NCBI RefSeq assembly: GCF_900112375.1
Contig: NZ_FOLS01000023.1
Coordinates: forward strand, 62,001 to 126,000
Length of the DNA: 64,000 bases
Direction of reading: 5' to 3'
DNA from: Pseudomonas citronellolis
Lineage (GTDB): Bacteria; Pseudomonadota; Gammaproteobacteria; Pseudomonadales; Pseudomonadaceae
Positions 36,784 to 45,782 of this stretch are shown here, piece after piece. Under the pieces are notes generated by a model. That model ran no database searches. It was not told the DNA's origin and saw only the letters and a program-made list of their open reading frames with translations. Made by a program: the position numbers and the translations under genes. Each line of letters begins with the position of its first letter. Within the stretch, counting starts at the first letter, position 1.

Positions 36784-38148
36784 TCAGAGCAGCCTCAGGG
36801 GCGCGTCGATGATCAGGCGGAACTCCTCCAGGTTGCCCTCGATCTGTCCCGCGCTGGCGCGGTGCCAGATGTAGCCGGTCGACAGGCCGACGCCGCGCAG
36901 CGGCCCGGACTGCACGGCGTAGCTGAGCAGGCCGCCGACCTCGTAGTGGCTCTCGCCCTTCTGCCCCAGCACCGAGTTGTAGGCCGCGCGGGGGCCGCCG
37001 TTATAGCCGCTGCCGTCGATGCCCCAGCCCTTCACGTACCAGAACAGGCTCTTGAACCCCGGCAGGCCGTAGGGCGTCCAGTCGGTGCCATAGCTGACCT
37101 GGAAGGAGCGCTCGTTGGGCCCGTTGTAGTACGAGAGCATGGCGTTGGGCAGGTCGAAGGCGTTGGACTCGGCGGGGAAGTCGAAGTACTCGTCGCCGTC
37201 GATCTGCTGGAAGGCCAGCTTCAGCGTGTGGTTGGCGTAGCCCGGCGTGACGCTCGCGCCGTAGGCCCGCTGGCTGATGCGCCCGGCGTTCTCGCGGCCG
37301 CTGGAGCGGGTGTCGTAGAAGTCCAGGCGCAGGCCCAGGTTCAGTTCGCCCAGGCGGTAGCGTTGCGCCCAGCCGGCGTAGGTGCGGTCCCAGACATCGT
37401 CGAAGCGCGACAGGTAGAGGCTGGCCCGGCCCCGCTCGCCGAGGCGGTAGTCGCCGCCGGCATAGGCGATCCAGTCGCTTTCCACCAGGCGCGTGGTGAA
37501 GGTCAGGCTCAGGTCCTGGCTGCCGGCGCCGGTGCGCGGCGTGGCGCGCTGGAAATGCCCGGCCTTGAAGGTCAGCCCGGGCAGGTCATGGCTCTCCAGC
37601 GAGAAGCCATCGAAGGAAGCCGGCAGGGTGCGGGTGTCGGCGTAGCTCATCACCGGCGTGCGAACCTGCTGGCGACCGAGCTTCGCCTCGGTTGCGCCGG
37701 CTTTCAGCTTGAGCGCGGCGATGCCCACCTTGCCCCATTGGTCCACCACCTCGCCGTCGCGCTCCACCAGCAGGCGGGTGCTGCCGCCGGCCACCGCTTC
37801 GCGGCTGCGTTCCAGAGCCACCGCGCCGTACAGCGAGAAGTCCATGCCCAGGCCCTGCTCGCCCTGGCTGTAGCCGGACTGGTAGTCGAGCTTCAGGCCC
37901 TGCAGCCAGGCCACGCGGTCGCGCACCGGGCGCCCGCCCTCGTCGTCGGGCACCCGGAAGTAGCTGTCCTTGCGGGCGATTTCATGGGAGTACCAGTGGC
38001 GGGTGTTCAGCACCAGCGAGCTGTCTTCGAACAGGCGGCGCTCGTCGGCCAGGGCCAGTTCGGCGGTAAAGGGCGCCAGCAGCGCCAGGGGGCCGGCGAA
38101 GCGCCGGGTCCGGGTTTCGCTTATGTGCATCGGGTCATGCCTCTTCAT
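36784..38148 (-). CDS. OprD-family outer-membrane porin (third, divergent)
   Basis: 454 aa (448 if the internal ATG at 38130 is used). OprD-type barrel: LVLNTRHWYSHEIARKDSY, AWLQGLKLDYQSGYSQG at the N-terminus and a C-terminal FRLIIDAPLRLL. Much more diverged from the two porins at 20.1 and 30.4 kb than they are from each other. It follows the amidase gene by 25 bp in the same direction, so uptake of an amide or its acid is possible. ACAACAACAA precedes the first ATG. Confidence 0.88.
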   Translation of the reverse strand: MKRHDPMHISETRTRRFAGPLALLAPFTAELALADERRLFEDSSLVLNTRHWYSHEIARKDSYFRVPDDEGGRPVRDRVAWLQGLKLDYQSGYSQGEQGLGMDFSLYGAVALERSREAVAGGSTRLLVERDGEVVDQWGKVGIAALKLKAGATEAKLGRQQVRTPVMSYADTRTLPASFDGFSLESHDLPGLTFKAGHFQRATPRTGAGSQDLSLTFTTRLVESDWIAYAGGDYRLGERGRASLYLSRFDDVWDRTYAGWAQRYRLGELNLGLRLDFYDTRSSGRENAGRISQRAYGASVTPGYANHTLKLAFQQIDGDEYFDFPAESNAFDLPNAMLSYYNGPNERSFQVSYGTDWTPYGLPGFKSLFWYVKGWGIDGSGYNGGPRAAYNSVLGQKGESHYEVGGLLSYAVQSGPLRGVGLSTGYIWHRASAGQIEGNLEEFRLIIDAPLRLL

Positions 38149-38157
38149 TGTTGTTGT
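38148..38157 (-). promoter_or_regulatory. Hfq/Crc CA motif before the third porin
   Basis: ACAACAACAA on the minus strand adjoins the ATG at 38148. Confidence 0.62.
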
Positions 38158-38173
38158 CGTCTGGCATGGGCGC

Positions 38174-39679
38174 TCAGGCGGGCCCGGTCCGATAGGCGCG
38201 CGGCATCCGCGCCGCCGCCTCGATCACCGCGGCCACCTGGAAGCAGCGGTCCTCGCGGTAGTGGTCGGCGATGACCTGCACGCCGGCCGGCAGGCGCTCG
38301 CCCTGCAGGCCGCTGGGCACGCTGAGCGCCGGCAGGCCGCTGAGCGCGACGCTCATCAGGATCGCCTGCTGGCGCATGATCCGCGCCATGGCCTCGCCGC
38401 CCTGGGCATCCAGGCCCCAGGGCAGCGGCGCGCTGGCGGAGACCGGGGCGATCAGCGCGTCGTAGCGCTGGAACAGCGCGCGCCACTTCACCCGCAGGTT
38501 GTTGCGGGTGGCCAGCGCCACGACGTATTCGTCCAGGCCGGTCTCCGGCGTCGCCTCCAGCATGCCCTGCACGGCCGCTTGCAGCGCCTCGCTGCCCTCG
38601 CGCTGCATGACCGGCAGCAGTTGCAGGCGGATCTCGGTCATGACGATGCGCAGCCAGGTCTGGGTGGCCAGCTCGTGGTCCGGCAGGCTCACCGGCTCGA
38701 CGCGGTAGCCGGCGTCCTCGAGCATCTTCGCCACCGCCGCCAGGTTGTCCCGCACCGAAGCGTCGAGGGGGATGCCGGGCAGTTCGTTGACCAGGCCGAC
38801 CACCCGCTTCTCGCGCGCCTCGGGCGCTGCTACGGGGCTCACCCAGTTGGGGTCGGCGCCGCCGCTGCTGGCCATCGCCAGGAAAGCCAGGCGCGCATCG
38901 GCCACGCTGCGCGCCAGCGGCCCCTGGGTGGCGATCTGCTGCCCGGCGAAGCCCAGGCCGAGCCCGGTGGGAATGCGCCCGACGCTGGGGCGCAGGCCGA
39001 CCACGCCGCAGGCATAGGCCGGGTAGCGGATGGAGCCGGCGATGTCGTTGCCGTGGGCGATCGGGCACATGCCCGCGGCCACGGCCGAGGCCGCTCCGCC
39101 GCTGGAGCCGCCCGGGGTGATGTCGGCGCGCCAGGGGTTCAGCGTGCGGCCGTACAGCGGGCTTTCGGTGTACCAGCGGAAGGAGAACTCCGGCGTGCTG
39201 GTCAGGCCGATGATGACCGCGCCGTTGTCCAGCAGGTTCTGCACCACCGGGCTGTTGTCGGCGGCGATGTTGTCGCGGCGCGCCAGAATCCCGTTGGTGT
39301 TGGGCTGGCCGGCCACGTTCTGGTTGATCTTGACGGTGACCGGCACCCCGTGCAGCGGCGGCAGCGCGTCGTCGCCCCGCCGCTGGTCGGCGCGCTGCGC
39401 CGCGCGCAGGGCTTCGTCGCGCATCTCGTGGACCACGGCCTTGAGCCCGGGGTTGGCCTCGGCGATGCGCCCGAGGCAGCTTTCCACCGCCTCCCGGCTG
39501 CTGATGGCGCCGCGGGCGATGCCGGCGGCCAGTTCGCTGGCCTGCCACTGCCACAGCGGCGCGTCCGGCAGCGTAAGCGCCGCCTGCCCTTGTTTCACGC
39601 TGGCGGCCAGCGCGTTCCTGCCGAGCAGCAAGCCGGCGGACAAGGCCGCGGCACCGGTCATGAAATCTCTGCGTTGCAT
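38174..39679 (-). CDS. Probable Tat-exported amidase (amidase signature family)
   Basis: 501-aa Ser-cisSer-Lys amidase. The N-terminus MQRRDFMTGAAALSAGLLLG has a twin-arginine (RRDFM) followed by a hydrophobic stretch and an ALAA cleavage site, implying Tat export. The catalytic Lys lies in PVTVKINQNVAG and the serines in ITPGGSSGGAASAVAAGM. The family hydrolyses aliphatic and aromatic amides, including amino-acid and indole amides. Placed between benK and a porin in the ben cluster, it may release benzoate or a related acid from an amide or acyl-amino acid outside the cytoplasm; no substrate can be read from the sequence. Confidence 0.87.
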   Translation of the reverse strand: MQRRDFMTGAAALSAGLLLGRNALAASVKQGQAALTLPDAPLWQWQASELAAGIARGAISSREAVESCLGRIAEANPGLKAVVHEMRDEALRAAQRADQRRGDDALPPLHGVPVTVKINQNVAGQPNTNGILARRDNIAADNSPVVQNLLDNGAVIIGLTSTPEFSFRWYTESPLYGRTLNPWRADITPGGSSGGAASAVAAGMCPIAHGNDIAGSIRYPAYACGVVGLRPSVGRIPTGLGLGFAGQQIATQGPLARSVADARLAFLAMASSGGADPNWVSPVAAPEAREKRVVGLVNELPGIPLDASVRDNLAAVAKMLEDAGYRVEPVSLPDHELATQTWLRIVMTEIRLQLLPVMQREGSEALQAAVQGMLEATPETGLDEYVVALATRNNLRVKWRALFQRYDALIAPVSASAPLPWGLDAQGGEAMARIMRQQAILMSVALSGLPALSVPSGLQGERLPAGVQVIADHYREDRCFQVAAVIEAAARMPRAYRTGPA

Positions 39680-39760
39680 GCTGTTCCCTCCTTGGCTCCC
39701 GTCAACGCGGAAGCCTGCGGCGGGCGCCGGAGTGGCCGGCCCCGCCCTTCCGTTGTCGGT

Positions 39761-41089
39761 TCAGGCCTGGGCTTCGGCCAGGGGCGCGACCACCCGCTCG
39801 CTGCGGCTGACCAGGTACATGGCCAGGGCCGCCAGCGCGCCGGGGATGGCGAAGGCCATGAAGTTCAGGTGCAGCGGCAGCTCGATGGCCAGCAGCGAGC
39901 CGCCCAGCAGCGGGCCGACGATGGCGCCGTTGCGGCCGATGCCCGAGGCCCAGCCAAGGCCGGTGGAGCGGATGGCCAGGCCGTAGAACTGCGCGGCGGT
40001 GGCGTAGAGCAGGATCTGCGTGCCGATGGTGGTGGCCCCGGCGATGCCGATCAGCAGGTAGAGCACCGGCATCGGCGTATTGAAGCCCAGCAGGGTGATG
40101 GAAACGGCGGCGGCGACGAAGAACAGCGCCACCACCTTGGGCAGGTTGAAGCGGTCGCCCAGCCAGCCACCGAAGATGGCCCCGAACATGCCGCCGAAGT
40201 TCAGCGCCAGCAGGAACGACAGGCTCGAACCCAGGCTGTAGCCGGCGTTGGCCATCAGCTTCGGCAGCCAGGAGCTGAGCGCGTAGACCATCAGCAGGCA
40301 GCAGAAGAACGCCACCCAGAGCATCAGGGTGCGCAGGGCGCGGCCCTCGCGGAACAGCTCAAGCACCGGCGCGCCCTGCGGCTTGCTCTCGCCCAGGTGC
40401 AGCTCGGCGGCGGCCTCCAGGGTGGTTTCCGGGGAAATGCGGCGGAGGATGGCGCGGGCCTGTTCGGTACGCCCCTGGCGCAGCAGGAAGCCCACCGACT
40501 CCGGCAGCTGCCAGAGGATCAGCGGCAGCATCAGCAGCGGCAGCAGCGCGGCGAAGAACATCGCCTCCCAGCCGAAGCGCGGCAGCATGTAGATGCCCAC
40601 GCCGGCGGAGAGCATGCCGCCCAGGGAATAGCCGCTGAACATCACCGCCACCAGGGTGCTGCGCAGCTTCCTCGGCGCGTATTCGTTCATCAGCGCCACC
40701 ACGTTGGGCATCAGCCCGCCGATGCCCAGGCCGGCCATGAAGCGGCAGATGCCGAACTGCGTGGGGTTGCTGGCGAAGCCGTTGACCACGGTGAAGCCGG
40801 AGAAGAGCACGAAGCAGATGGCGATGCCCTTCTTGCGCCCGACCTTATCGGCCAGCGGGCCGAAGAACAGCGCCCCGGCCATCATGCCGAACAGCGCATA
40901 GCTGCCCAGCGCGCCGGCCTGCAGCGGGGTCAGGCCCCACTCCTTCATCAGCACCGGCAGCACCACGCCGTAGATGAACAGGTCGTAGCCGTCGAAGATC
41001 AGCAGCAAGGCGCACCAGGCCATGACCATCCAGTGGAAGCGGCCGAAGCGCGCATTGTCGATGACGTCGTGTACGTCGATTTTCCGCAT
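39761..41089 (-). CDS. benK: Benzoate MFS transporter BenK
   Basis: 442-aa aromatic acid:H+ symporter with 12 predicted helices. The motif LLIFDGYDLFIYGVVLPVL and GPLADKVGRKKGIAIC match the AAHS family, and its place behind benD is that of benK. ACAACAACAAAAAA precedes the gene. 157 bp separate it from benD, containing one CGTAGGATGG hairpin. Confidence 0.93.
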   Translation of the reverse strand: MRKIDVHDVIDNARFGRFHWMVMAWCALLLIFDGYDLFIYGVVLPVLMKEWGLTPLQAGALGSYALFGMMAGALFFGPLADKVGRKKGIAICFVLFSGFTVVNGFASNPTQFGICRFMAGLGIGGLMPNVVALMNEYAPRKLRSTLVAVMFSGYSLGGMLSAGVGIYMLPRFGWEAMFFAALLPLLMLPLILWQLPESVGFLLRQGRTEQARAILRRISPETTLEAAAELHLGESKPQGAPVLELFREGRALRTLMLWVAFFCCLLMVYALSSWLPKLMANAGYSLGSSLSFLLALNFGGMFGAIFGGWLGDRFNLPKVVALFFVAAAVSITLLGFNTPMPVLYLLIGIAGATTIGTQILLYATAAQFYGLAIRSTGLGWASGIGRNGAIVGPLLGGSLLAIELPLHLNFMAFAIPGALAALAMYLVSRSERVVAPLAEAQA

Positions 41090-41101
41090 GGCATCACTCT
41101 C

Positions 41102-41115
41102 TTTTTTGTTGTTGT
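41102..41115 (-). promoter_or_regulatory. Hfq/Crc CA motif before benK
   Basis: ACAACAACAAAAAA on the minus strand, 13 nt upstream of the benK ATG. Confidence 0.7.
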
Positions 41116-41157
41116 GCGAGAAGCCGTTGGGGCCGCGTCGTGGGCGGTCCGTCTTTA

Positions 41158-41234
41158 CGTAGGATGGCGTTGAGCGCAGCGATACCCATCAACGCTGGGC
41201 GATGGGTATCGCCTTCGGCTCAACCCATCCTACG
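41158..41234. repeat. CGTAGGATGG hairpin repeat in the benD-benK gap
   Basis: A 77-bp element with arms CGTAGGATGG / CCATCCTACG and an inner GATACCCATC / GATGGGTATC pair. Sister copies lie at 15741-15814 and 25540-25610. Confidence 0.78.
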
Positions 41235-41246
41235 AATGTGCCTGGT

Positions 41247-42020
41247 TCAACCCAGGTCGCCACCGCCTACCGGCAGGGTCACGCCGGTGATGTAGGAAGC
41301 CTCGTCGGAGGCCAGGAAGAGGATGGCGCCGACCTGTTCGTCGATGCTGCCGTAGCGCTTCATCAGGCTGCTGCTCACGGTCTGGTCGACGATCTGCTGG
41401 TACCAGACCTTCTCCTGCGGGCTCTGCTCGGCGGCGTTGCGCGGGATGCGCCGCGGCGGCGCCTCGGTGCCGCCCGGCGCGGTGGCGTTGACGCGCACGC
41501 CGCGCTCGGCGGCCTCGAAGGCCAGGCAGGCGGTCAGCGCGTTCACCCCGCCCTTGGCCGCGCCGTAGGGCACGCGGTTGACGCCGCGGGTGGCGATGGA
41601 GGAGACGTTGACGATGGCCCCGGCGCCCTGCTCCAGCATCGGCACCAGGGCGGCGCGGCAGCACCACAGGGTGGGGAACAGCGAGCGCCGCACTTCGGCC
41701 TCGATCTCGTGCTCGGCGTAGTGCTCGAAGGGCTTGGCCCAGATGGTGCCGCCGACGTTGTTGACCAGGATGTCCAGGCGGCCGAAGCGCTGCACGGCTT
41801 CGTTGACCACGCGCTGGGCTTCGGCGAATTGCTCCAGGTCGGCGGTGAGGGTCAGTACCTCGGCGTGTTGGCCGAGTTCGTCCTGCAGTTCGTGGACCAG
41901 CTCGGAGCGGTCCACGGCGACCAGGCGGGCGCCCTCTTGCGCCAGGCGCTCGGCGACACGGCGGCCGATGCCCTGGGCGGCGCCGGTGACCAGGGCGATC
42001 TTGTTGGCGAATCTGTTCAT
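41247..42020 (-). CDS. benD: 1,6-Dihydroxycyclohexa-2,4-diene-1-carboxylate dehydrogenase
   Basis: 257-aa short-chain dehydrogenase that aromatises the benzoate cis-diol to catechol with release of CO2, making NADH. Rossmann motif VTGAAQGIGRRVA, NNVGG, catalytic Ser in VNVSSIA and YGAAKGG with the Tyr/Lys pair. Follows benC with a REP pair between. Sequence and position agree with BenD/XylL. Confidence 0.96.
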   Translation of the reverse strand: MNRFANKIALVTGAAQGIGRRVAERLAQEGARLVAVDRSELVHELQDELGQHAEVLTLTADLEQFAEAQRVVNEAVQRFGRLDILVNNVGGTIWAKPFEHYAEHEIEAEVRRSLFPTLWCCRAALVPMLEQGAGAIVNVSSIATRGVNRVPYGAAKGGVNALTACLAFEAAERGVRVNATAPGGTEAPPRRIPRNAAEQSPQEKVWYQQIVDQTVSSSLMKRYGSIDEQVGAILFLASDEASYITGVTLPVGGGDLG

Positions 42021-42047
42021 GGCTACCTCACGGGCTCAAGGGGTGCT

Positions 42048-42114
42048 GTAGGAGCGAGCTTGCTCGCGAATGGATTCCGCAGCGGGGCTTGTTCGCGAGC
42101 AAGCTCGCTCCTAC
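42048..42114. repeat. REP pair between benC and benD
   Basis: Inverted GTAGGAGCGAGCTTGCTCGCGAA pair filling most of the 103-bp gap inside the ben operon, so it is transcribed between benC and benD. Confidence 0.82.
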
Positions 42115-42123
42115 GAAGTGCGC

Positions 42124-43137
42124 TTACGCCGCACTCGCCGCAAACTTCTCGTAGTAGAAATTCGCCGGCGTAATCCCCTGCTCGCGGATGTACGCGCTCA
42201 CCGCCTCGACCATCGGCGGCGGGCCGCACAGGTAGATGTCCACTTCGCCTTCGTTGAGGTGCGCAGGCGTGATGTGCTGGGTGACGTAGCCCTTGTGCGG
42301 GTAGCTGCTCTCGGGGTTGGCCACGCAGGCGCTGAAGCTGAAGTTGGGGATGCGCGCGGCGAAGGCTTCGAGCTTGTCCAGTTCCACCAGGTCGAAGTCG
42401 TTGGTCACCCCGTAGATCAGGTGCAGCGGGTGTTCGCTGCCCTGTTCGGCGATCTTCTCCAGCATCGCGGTGAAGGGCGCCAGGCCCGTGCCACCGGCCA
42501 GCAGCAGCAAGGGCCGCTTGATGTCGCGCAGGTAGAAGCTGCCCAGCGGGCCGGCCAGTTCCAGGCTGTCGCCGGCCTTGGCCAGGCTGGTGAGGAAGCT
42601 GCTCATCAGCCCGCCGGGCACGTTGCGGATCAGGAAGCTGACCTCGCCGCCCTTCTGCAGCGAGCTGAAGGAATAGGCGCGGCTCTGGCCGCTGCCCGGC
42701 ACCTGCAGGTTGACGTACTGCCCCGGCAGGAAAGCCAGCTTGCTCAGCGACTCGCCCTTGACCGACAGCGCGATGGTGCTCTCGGACAGCTGGCGCACCT
42801 CGCTGATAGCCGCCTGGTAGCTGGCCTGCTGGGTCTTGCACACGTCCGAGGCCGCCGGCACGCGTACCACGCAGTCGCTTTCGGCGCGCATCTGGCAGGT
42901 CAGCACGTAGCCCTGCTCGGCTTCTTCTTCGCTCAGCGCGTCCTCGATGTAGTCCTGGCCCAGGTCGTAGCGGCCGGCTTCGGCGAAGCACTTGCAGGTG
43001 CCGCAGGCGCCATCGCGGCAGTCCAGCGGGATGTTCACGCCCTGGCGATAGGCCGCATCGGCGACGGTTTCGTCGGGGTTGGCGTCGATGAAGCGGGTGA
43101 CGCCGTCTTCGAAGTTCAGTGCGATCGAATAGCTCAT
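42124..43137 (-). CDS. benC: Benzoate 1,2-dioxygenase reductase
   Basis: 337 aa from ATG 43137, 6 nt behind GAGGTG; a GTG at 43146 would add three residues. Plant-type 2Fe-2S domain (DCRDGACGTCKC with a later LTCQ), FAD-binding SRAYSFSS, and NAD-binding GGTGLAPFTAM and CGPPPMVEA. Supplies electrons to BenAB. Paralogue of AntC at 14384. Confidence 0.96.
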   Translation of the reverse strand: MSYSIALNFEDGVTRFIDANPDETVADAAYRQGVNIPLDCRDGACGTCKCFAEAGRYDLGQDYIEDALSEEEAEQGYVLTCQMRAESDCVVRVPAASDVCKTQQASYQAAISEVRQLSESTIALSVKGESLSKLAFLPGQYVNLQVPGSGQSRAYSFSSLQKGGEVSFLIRNVPGGLMSSFLTSLAKAGDSLELAGPLGSFYLRDIKRPLLLLAGGTGLAPFTAMLEKIAEQGSEHPLHLIYGVTNDFDLVELDKLEAFAARIPNFSFSACVANPESSYPHKGYVTQHITPAHLNEGEVDIYLCGPPPMVEAVSAYIREQGITPANFYYEKFAASAA

Positions 43138-43147
43138 GGCGGCCACC

Positions 43148-43636
43148 TCAGATGTGGTAGATGTCGATGACCTGGCGGACGTAGTCGTTCTTCAGCACGA
43201 CCTTCTTGGCCTTGATCAGCGGGTTCTCGCCGCGCAGGTCGATGGCGTAGAAGCTGGTGCCGAAGTAGCTGTCGGTGGTCTTGTAGCGGAAGCTCAGGGT
43301 GTGCCAGTTGAAGCGCACCTGGCAGATGCCGTCTTCCTCGCCCAGCACTTCGATGTTGCTGATGTTGTGCGAGGTGCGGGTGTCCGGCATGGTCGCGCTG
43401 GAGCGTTCGGTCTTGATGCGGAACACGCGGTCTTCCAGGCCGCCGCGGTTGCCGTACCAGATCAGCGAGATTTCCCGCTGCGGGTCCTGGGTCAGTTCGT
43501 CGCGGTCGTCCCAGGCCGGCATCCAGAAGCTGGCGTCGCTGGCGTACAGCTCCAGCCAGGCGTCCCAGTCCTTGTCGTCGAGGTAGCGGGCTTCGCGGTA
43601 GAGGAAGTCGCGGACGGTTTCGTAGCGGCTCATCAC
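43148..43636 (-). CDS. benB: Benzoate 1,2-dioxygenase, small (beta) subunit
   Basis: 162-aa beta subunit. [25 protein letters not shown] and the terminus [10 protein letters not shown] are typical of BenB/XylY. Starts in an ATGA overlap with the benA stop. Confidence 0.97.
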   Translation of the reverse strand: MMSRYETVRDFLYREARYLDDKDWDAWLELYASDASFWMPAWDDRDELTQDPQREISLIWYGNRGGLEDRVFRIKTERSSATMPDTRTSHNISNIEVLGEEDGICQVRFNWHTLSFRYKTTDSYFGTSFYAIDLRGENPLIKAKKVVLKNDYVRQVIDIYHI

Positions 43637-44997
43637 ACGGCCTCCTCGAGCGGAATGCGCTTGGCTTCTTCGGCGGCCAGGGCTTCGCTCATCGCCTGCA
43701 GCCAGTACTTGTGCTGCAGCACGAACAGGCCTTCGTCCTCGGTGCGCACGCCGGACAGCTGCGGGTGCAGGTCGATTTCCTGCGCGGCGGCGTCGGCGCC
43801 ATCGATCCAGTGCGCAGCGCCGCGGGACATGTCGTTCCAGCCGTCGGCGCTGCCCTGGTAGGCCTGCTGGCAGGAGCGGAACTCCTCCAGGTCGTCCGGG
43901 GTGGCCATGCCGCTGACGTTGAAGAAGTCCTCGTACTGGCGGATGCGCTGGGCGCGGGCCTCCAGGCTCTCGCCTTTCGGCGCTATGCAGTAGATGGTGA
44001 TCTCGGTGCGGTTGACGTCGATCGGCCGGGCGATGCGGATCTGCGAGCTGAACTGGTCCATCAGGTAGACGTTGGGGTACAGGCAGAGGTTGCGCGAGTT
44101 CTGGATCATCCAGTCGGCGCGGGCCTGGCCGAAGTCGGCGGCGAGCTGTTCGCGGCGCTCGAAAGCCGGGCGGTCCTCGGGGTTGGCCCAGCGCGTCCAG
44201 AGCAGCATGTGGCCATGCTCGAAGGAGTAGAAGCCGCCGCCGTGCTTGGCCCAGCCACCGGCGCTCATGGTCTTCACTTCCTCGCCGGCCTCGCGCTGCT
44301 TGCGCTGGTTCTGGGTGGCGGCGTAGTTCCAGTGCACGGAGCTGACGTGGTAGCCGTCGGCGCCGTTCTCGGCGGTGAGCTTCCAGTTGCCTTCGTAGAT
44401 GTAGGTGGAGGAGCCGCGCAGCACTTCCAGGCCTTCGGGGGACTGGTCGACGATCATGTCGATGATCTTCGCCGACTCGCCCAGGTGCTCCACCAGCGGG
44501 CGCACGTCGGGGTTGAGGCTGCCGAAGAGGAAGCCGCGGTAGGACTCGAAGCGCGCCACCTTGGTCAGGTCGTGGGAGCCTTCGCAGTTGAAGCTCGACG
44601 GGTAGCCGGCCTCGGCCGGGTCCTTGACCTTGAGCAGCTTGCCGGAGTTGTTGAAGGTCCAGCCGTGGAACGGGCAGGTGTAGCTGGAGCGGTTGCCCGA
44701 CTTGTGCCGGCAGAGCATGGCGCCCTTGTGGCTGCAGGCATTGAGGAAGGCGTTGAGCACGCCATCCTTGTTGCGCGCGATGAAGATCGACTGGCGACCG
44801 ATCAGGGTGGTCAGGAAGTCGTTCTTCTCGGGAATCTGGCTTTCGTGGGCGAGGTAGACCCAGTTGCCTTCGAAGATGTGCTTCATCTCCAGTTCGAACA
44901 GGCGCGGGTCGGTGAACATTTCGCGCTTGCAGCGGTAGACGCCCTTGGCGGGGTCTTCTTCAAGCAGGGAACGCAAGTAGTCGATACCCAGGATCAT
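43633..44997 (-). CDS. benA: Benzoate 1,2-dioxygenase, large (alpha) subunit
   Basis: 454-aa Rieske oxygenase alpha subunit converting benzoate to the 1,2-cis-diol. Rieske ligands C88-x-H90 and C108-x2-H111 (CSHKG, CPFHGW) and the iron region D214, H217, H222 ([14 protein letters not shown]). First gene of benABCD; GGAGG Shine-Dalgarno with an AACAATAACAA Crc motif just upstream and two BenR boxes further up. Confidence 0.97.
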   Translation of the reverse strand: MILGIDYLRSLLEEDPAKGVYRCKREMFTDPRLFELEMKHIFEGNWVYLAHESQIPEKNDFLTTLIGRQSIFIARNKDGVLNAFLNACSHKGAMLCRHKSGNRSSYTCPFHGWTFNNSGKLLKVKDPAEAGYPSSFNCEGSHDLTKVARFESYRGFLFGSLNPDVRPLVEHLGESAKIIDMIVDQSPEGLEVLRGSSTYIYEGNWKLTAENGADGYHVSSVHWNYAATQNQRKQREAGEEVKTMSAGGWAKHGGGFYSFEHGHMLLWTRWANPEDRPAFERREQLAADFGQARADWMIQNSRNLCLYPNVYLMDQFSSQIRIARPIDVNRTEITIYCIAPKGESLEARAQRIRQYEDFFNVSGMATPDDLEEFRSCQQAYQGSADGWNDMSRGAAHWIDGADAAAQEIDLHPQLSGVRTEDEGLFVLQHKYWLQAMSEALAAEEAKRIPLEEAV

Positions 44998-45011
44998 GGC
45001 CGGGGCCTCCG

Positions 45012-45022
45012 TTGTTATTGTT
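45012..45022 (-). promoter_or_regulatory. Hfq/Crc CA motif before benA
   Basis: AACAATAACAA on the minus strand, directly before GGAGG of benA; a full AANAANAA match. Confidence 0.75.
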
Positions 45023-45060
45023 CAGGCAGGCTCAGGTTAGGGCTGGGTGGGCGGGGGGAA

Positions 45061-45096
45061 TATCCGCTTTGTGCAGAGCGTTATCCGGTTTTTGCA
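45061..45096 (-). promoter_or_regulatory. Two BenR/XylS boxes upstream of benA
   Basis: On the minus strand two perfect TGCA-N6-GGATA units (45096-45082 and 45075-45061) are repeated with a 21-bp period, exactly the TGCAN6GGNTA direct repeat recognised by XylS at Pm and BenR at Pben. The promoter should lie between these boxes and benA. Confidence 0.88.
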
Positions 45097-45168
45097 GGGG
45101 GGGTTGCGGGGTGTTTCGGGGGGCTTATGGGGGGCTTGATCCTGCCCTCGCGCCTCACCCCCCACCTT

Positions 45169-45572
45169 CGTCATTCCCGCGAACGCGGGAACCCAGTTGC
45201 CTTGGCTTGGGTGTTTCTGCGCCGCTCCGAGTCTGCCCAACCGTCTTGTTTCGCCCCCTCGGGCGAGTCCCTTTTGTCAAACGCCACAAAAGGAACCAAA
45301 AAGGCTTACCCCAACATACGGGCCCGATAAAGCCGGGATCCCCTCACGAACTCCCCCGCCACGGAGGCCCGCCCCGAGGGTACGTCCCTGTAGCCCGCGG
45401 GGCTCTCGCGACATCCATGTCGCATGACCTCCTGAGCGCGGGTTTCGTTCGGCCTTCTGAAGGGGCGTTTCAGAGTGCGCGGAGGTTTCTCTGGAAGTCC
45501 AAAAGCAAGAGCGAACGCGCTTTTGCTTTTGCTCTTCGTAGGAGCGAGCTTGCTCGCGAACCGCCCGTCACT
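45169..45572 (+). repeat. Long (about 405 bp) repeat, copy 1
   Basis: This stretch reappears inverted at 54477-54882 with high but imperfect similarity. Order on the plus strand: CCCGCGAACGCGGGAA palindrome, a variable 60 bp, CGCCCCCTCGGGCGAG, CCTTTTGTCAAACGCCACAAAAGG, a conserved stretch ending ACATCCATGTCGCATGACC, AAAGCAAGAGCGAACGCGCTTTTGCTTT, and a GTAGGAGCGAGC palindrome. Several frames are open in both copies, with start codons at different places, so I do not call a gene. Together with flanking repeats it fills the benA-benR gap. Confidence 0.8.
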
Positions 45573-45752
45573 GGGTTCCCGCGTTCGCGGGAATGACGGG
45601 GTGAGGTGAGGCGTTTCAGGATGACTCTAGATTCCCCACCCACTCCGAACAGCCCCCTCTCCCGCTTGCGGGAGAGGGTTGGGGAGAGGGCGCTCTTGAA
45701 CCCAGCACCTACGCCCCCGGCAAACTCCGTTCGCGAGCAAGCTTGCTCCTAC
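45572..45752. repeat. Short repeats before benR 3' end
   Basis: GGGTTCCCGCGTTCGCGGGAATGACG (45572-45600), a CCCTCTCCCGCTTGCGGGAGAGGG hairpin (45654-45690) and TTCGCGAGCAAGCTTGCTCCTAC (45730-45752). No gene seen. Confidence 0.75.
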
Positions 45753-45782
45753 GAAGAGCGAAGAGCGAAGAGCCGCGCGGGC

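Noticed and set aside
36862-38274. 470-codon plus-strand frame opposite the third porin
   Set aside because: Antisense shadow of a porin with a clear OprD signature.
45197-45427. Similar small ORFs in both 405-bp repeats (also 54622-54837, minus) sharing the ending RDIHVA
   Set aside because: At least two frames are open in both copies and N-termini differ; no ribosome-binding site. Best explained by DNA conservation of the repeat.
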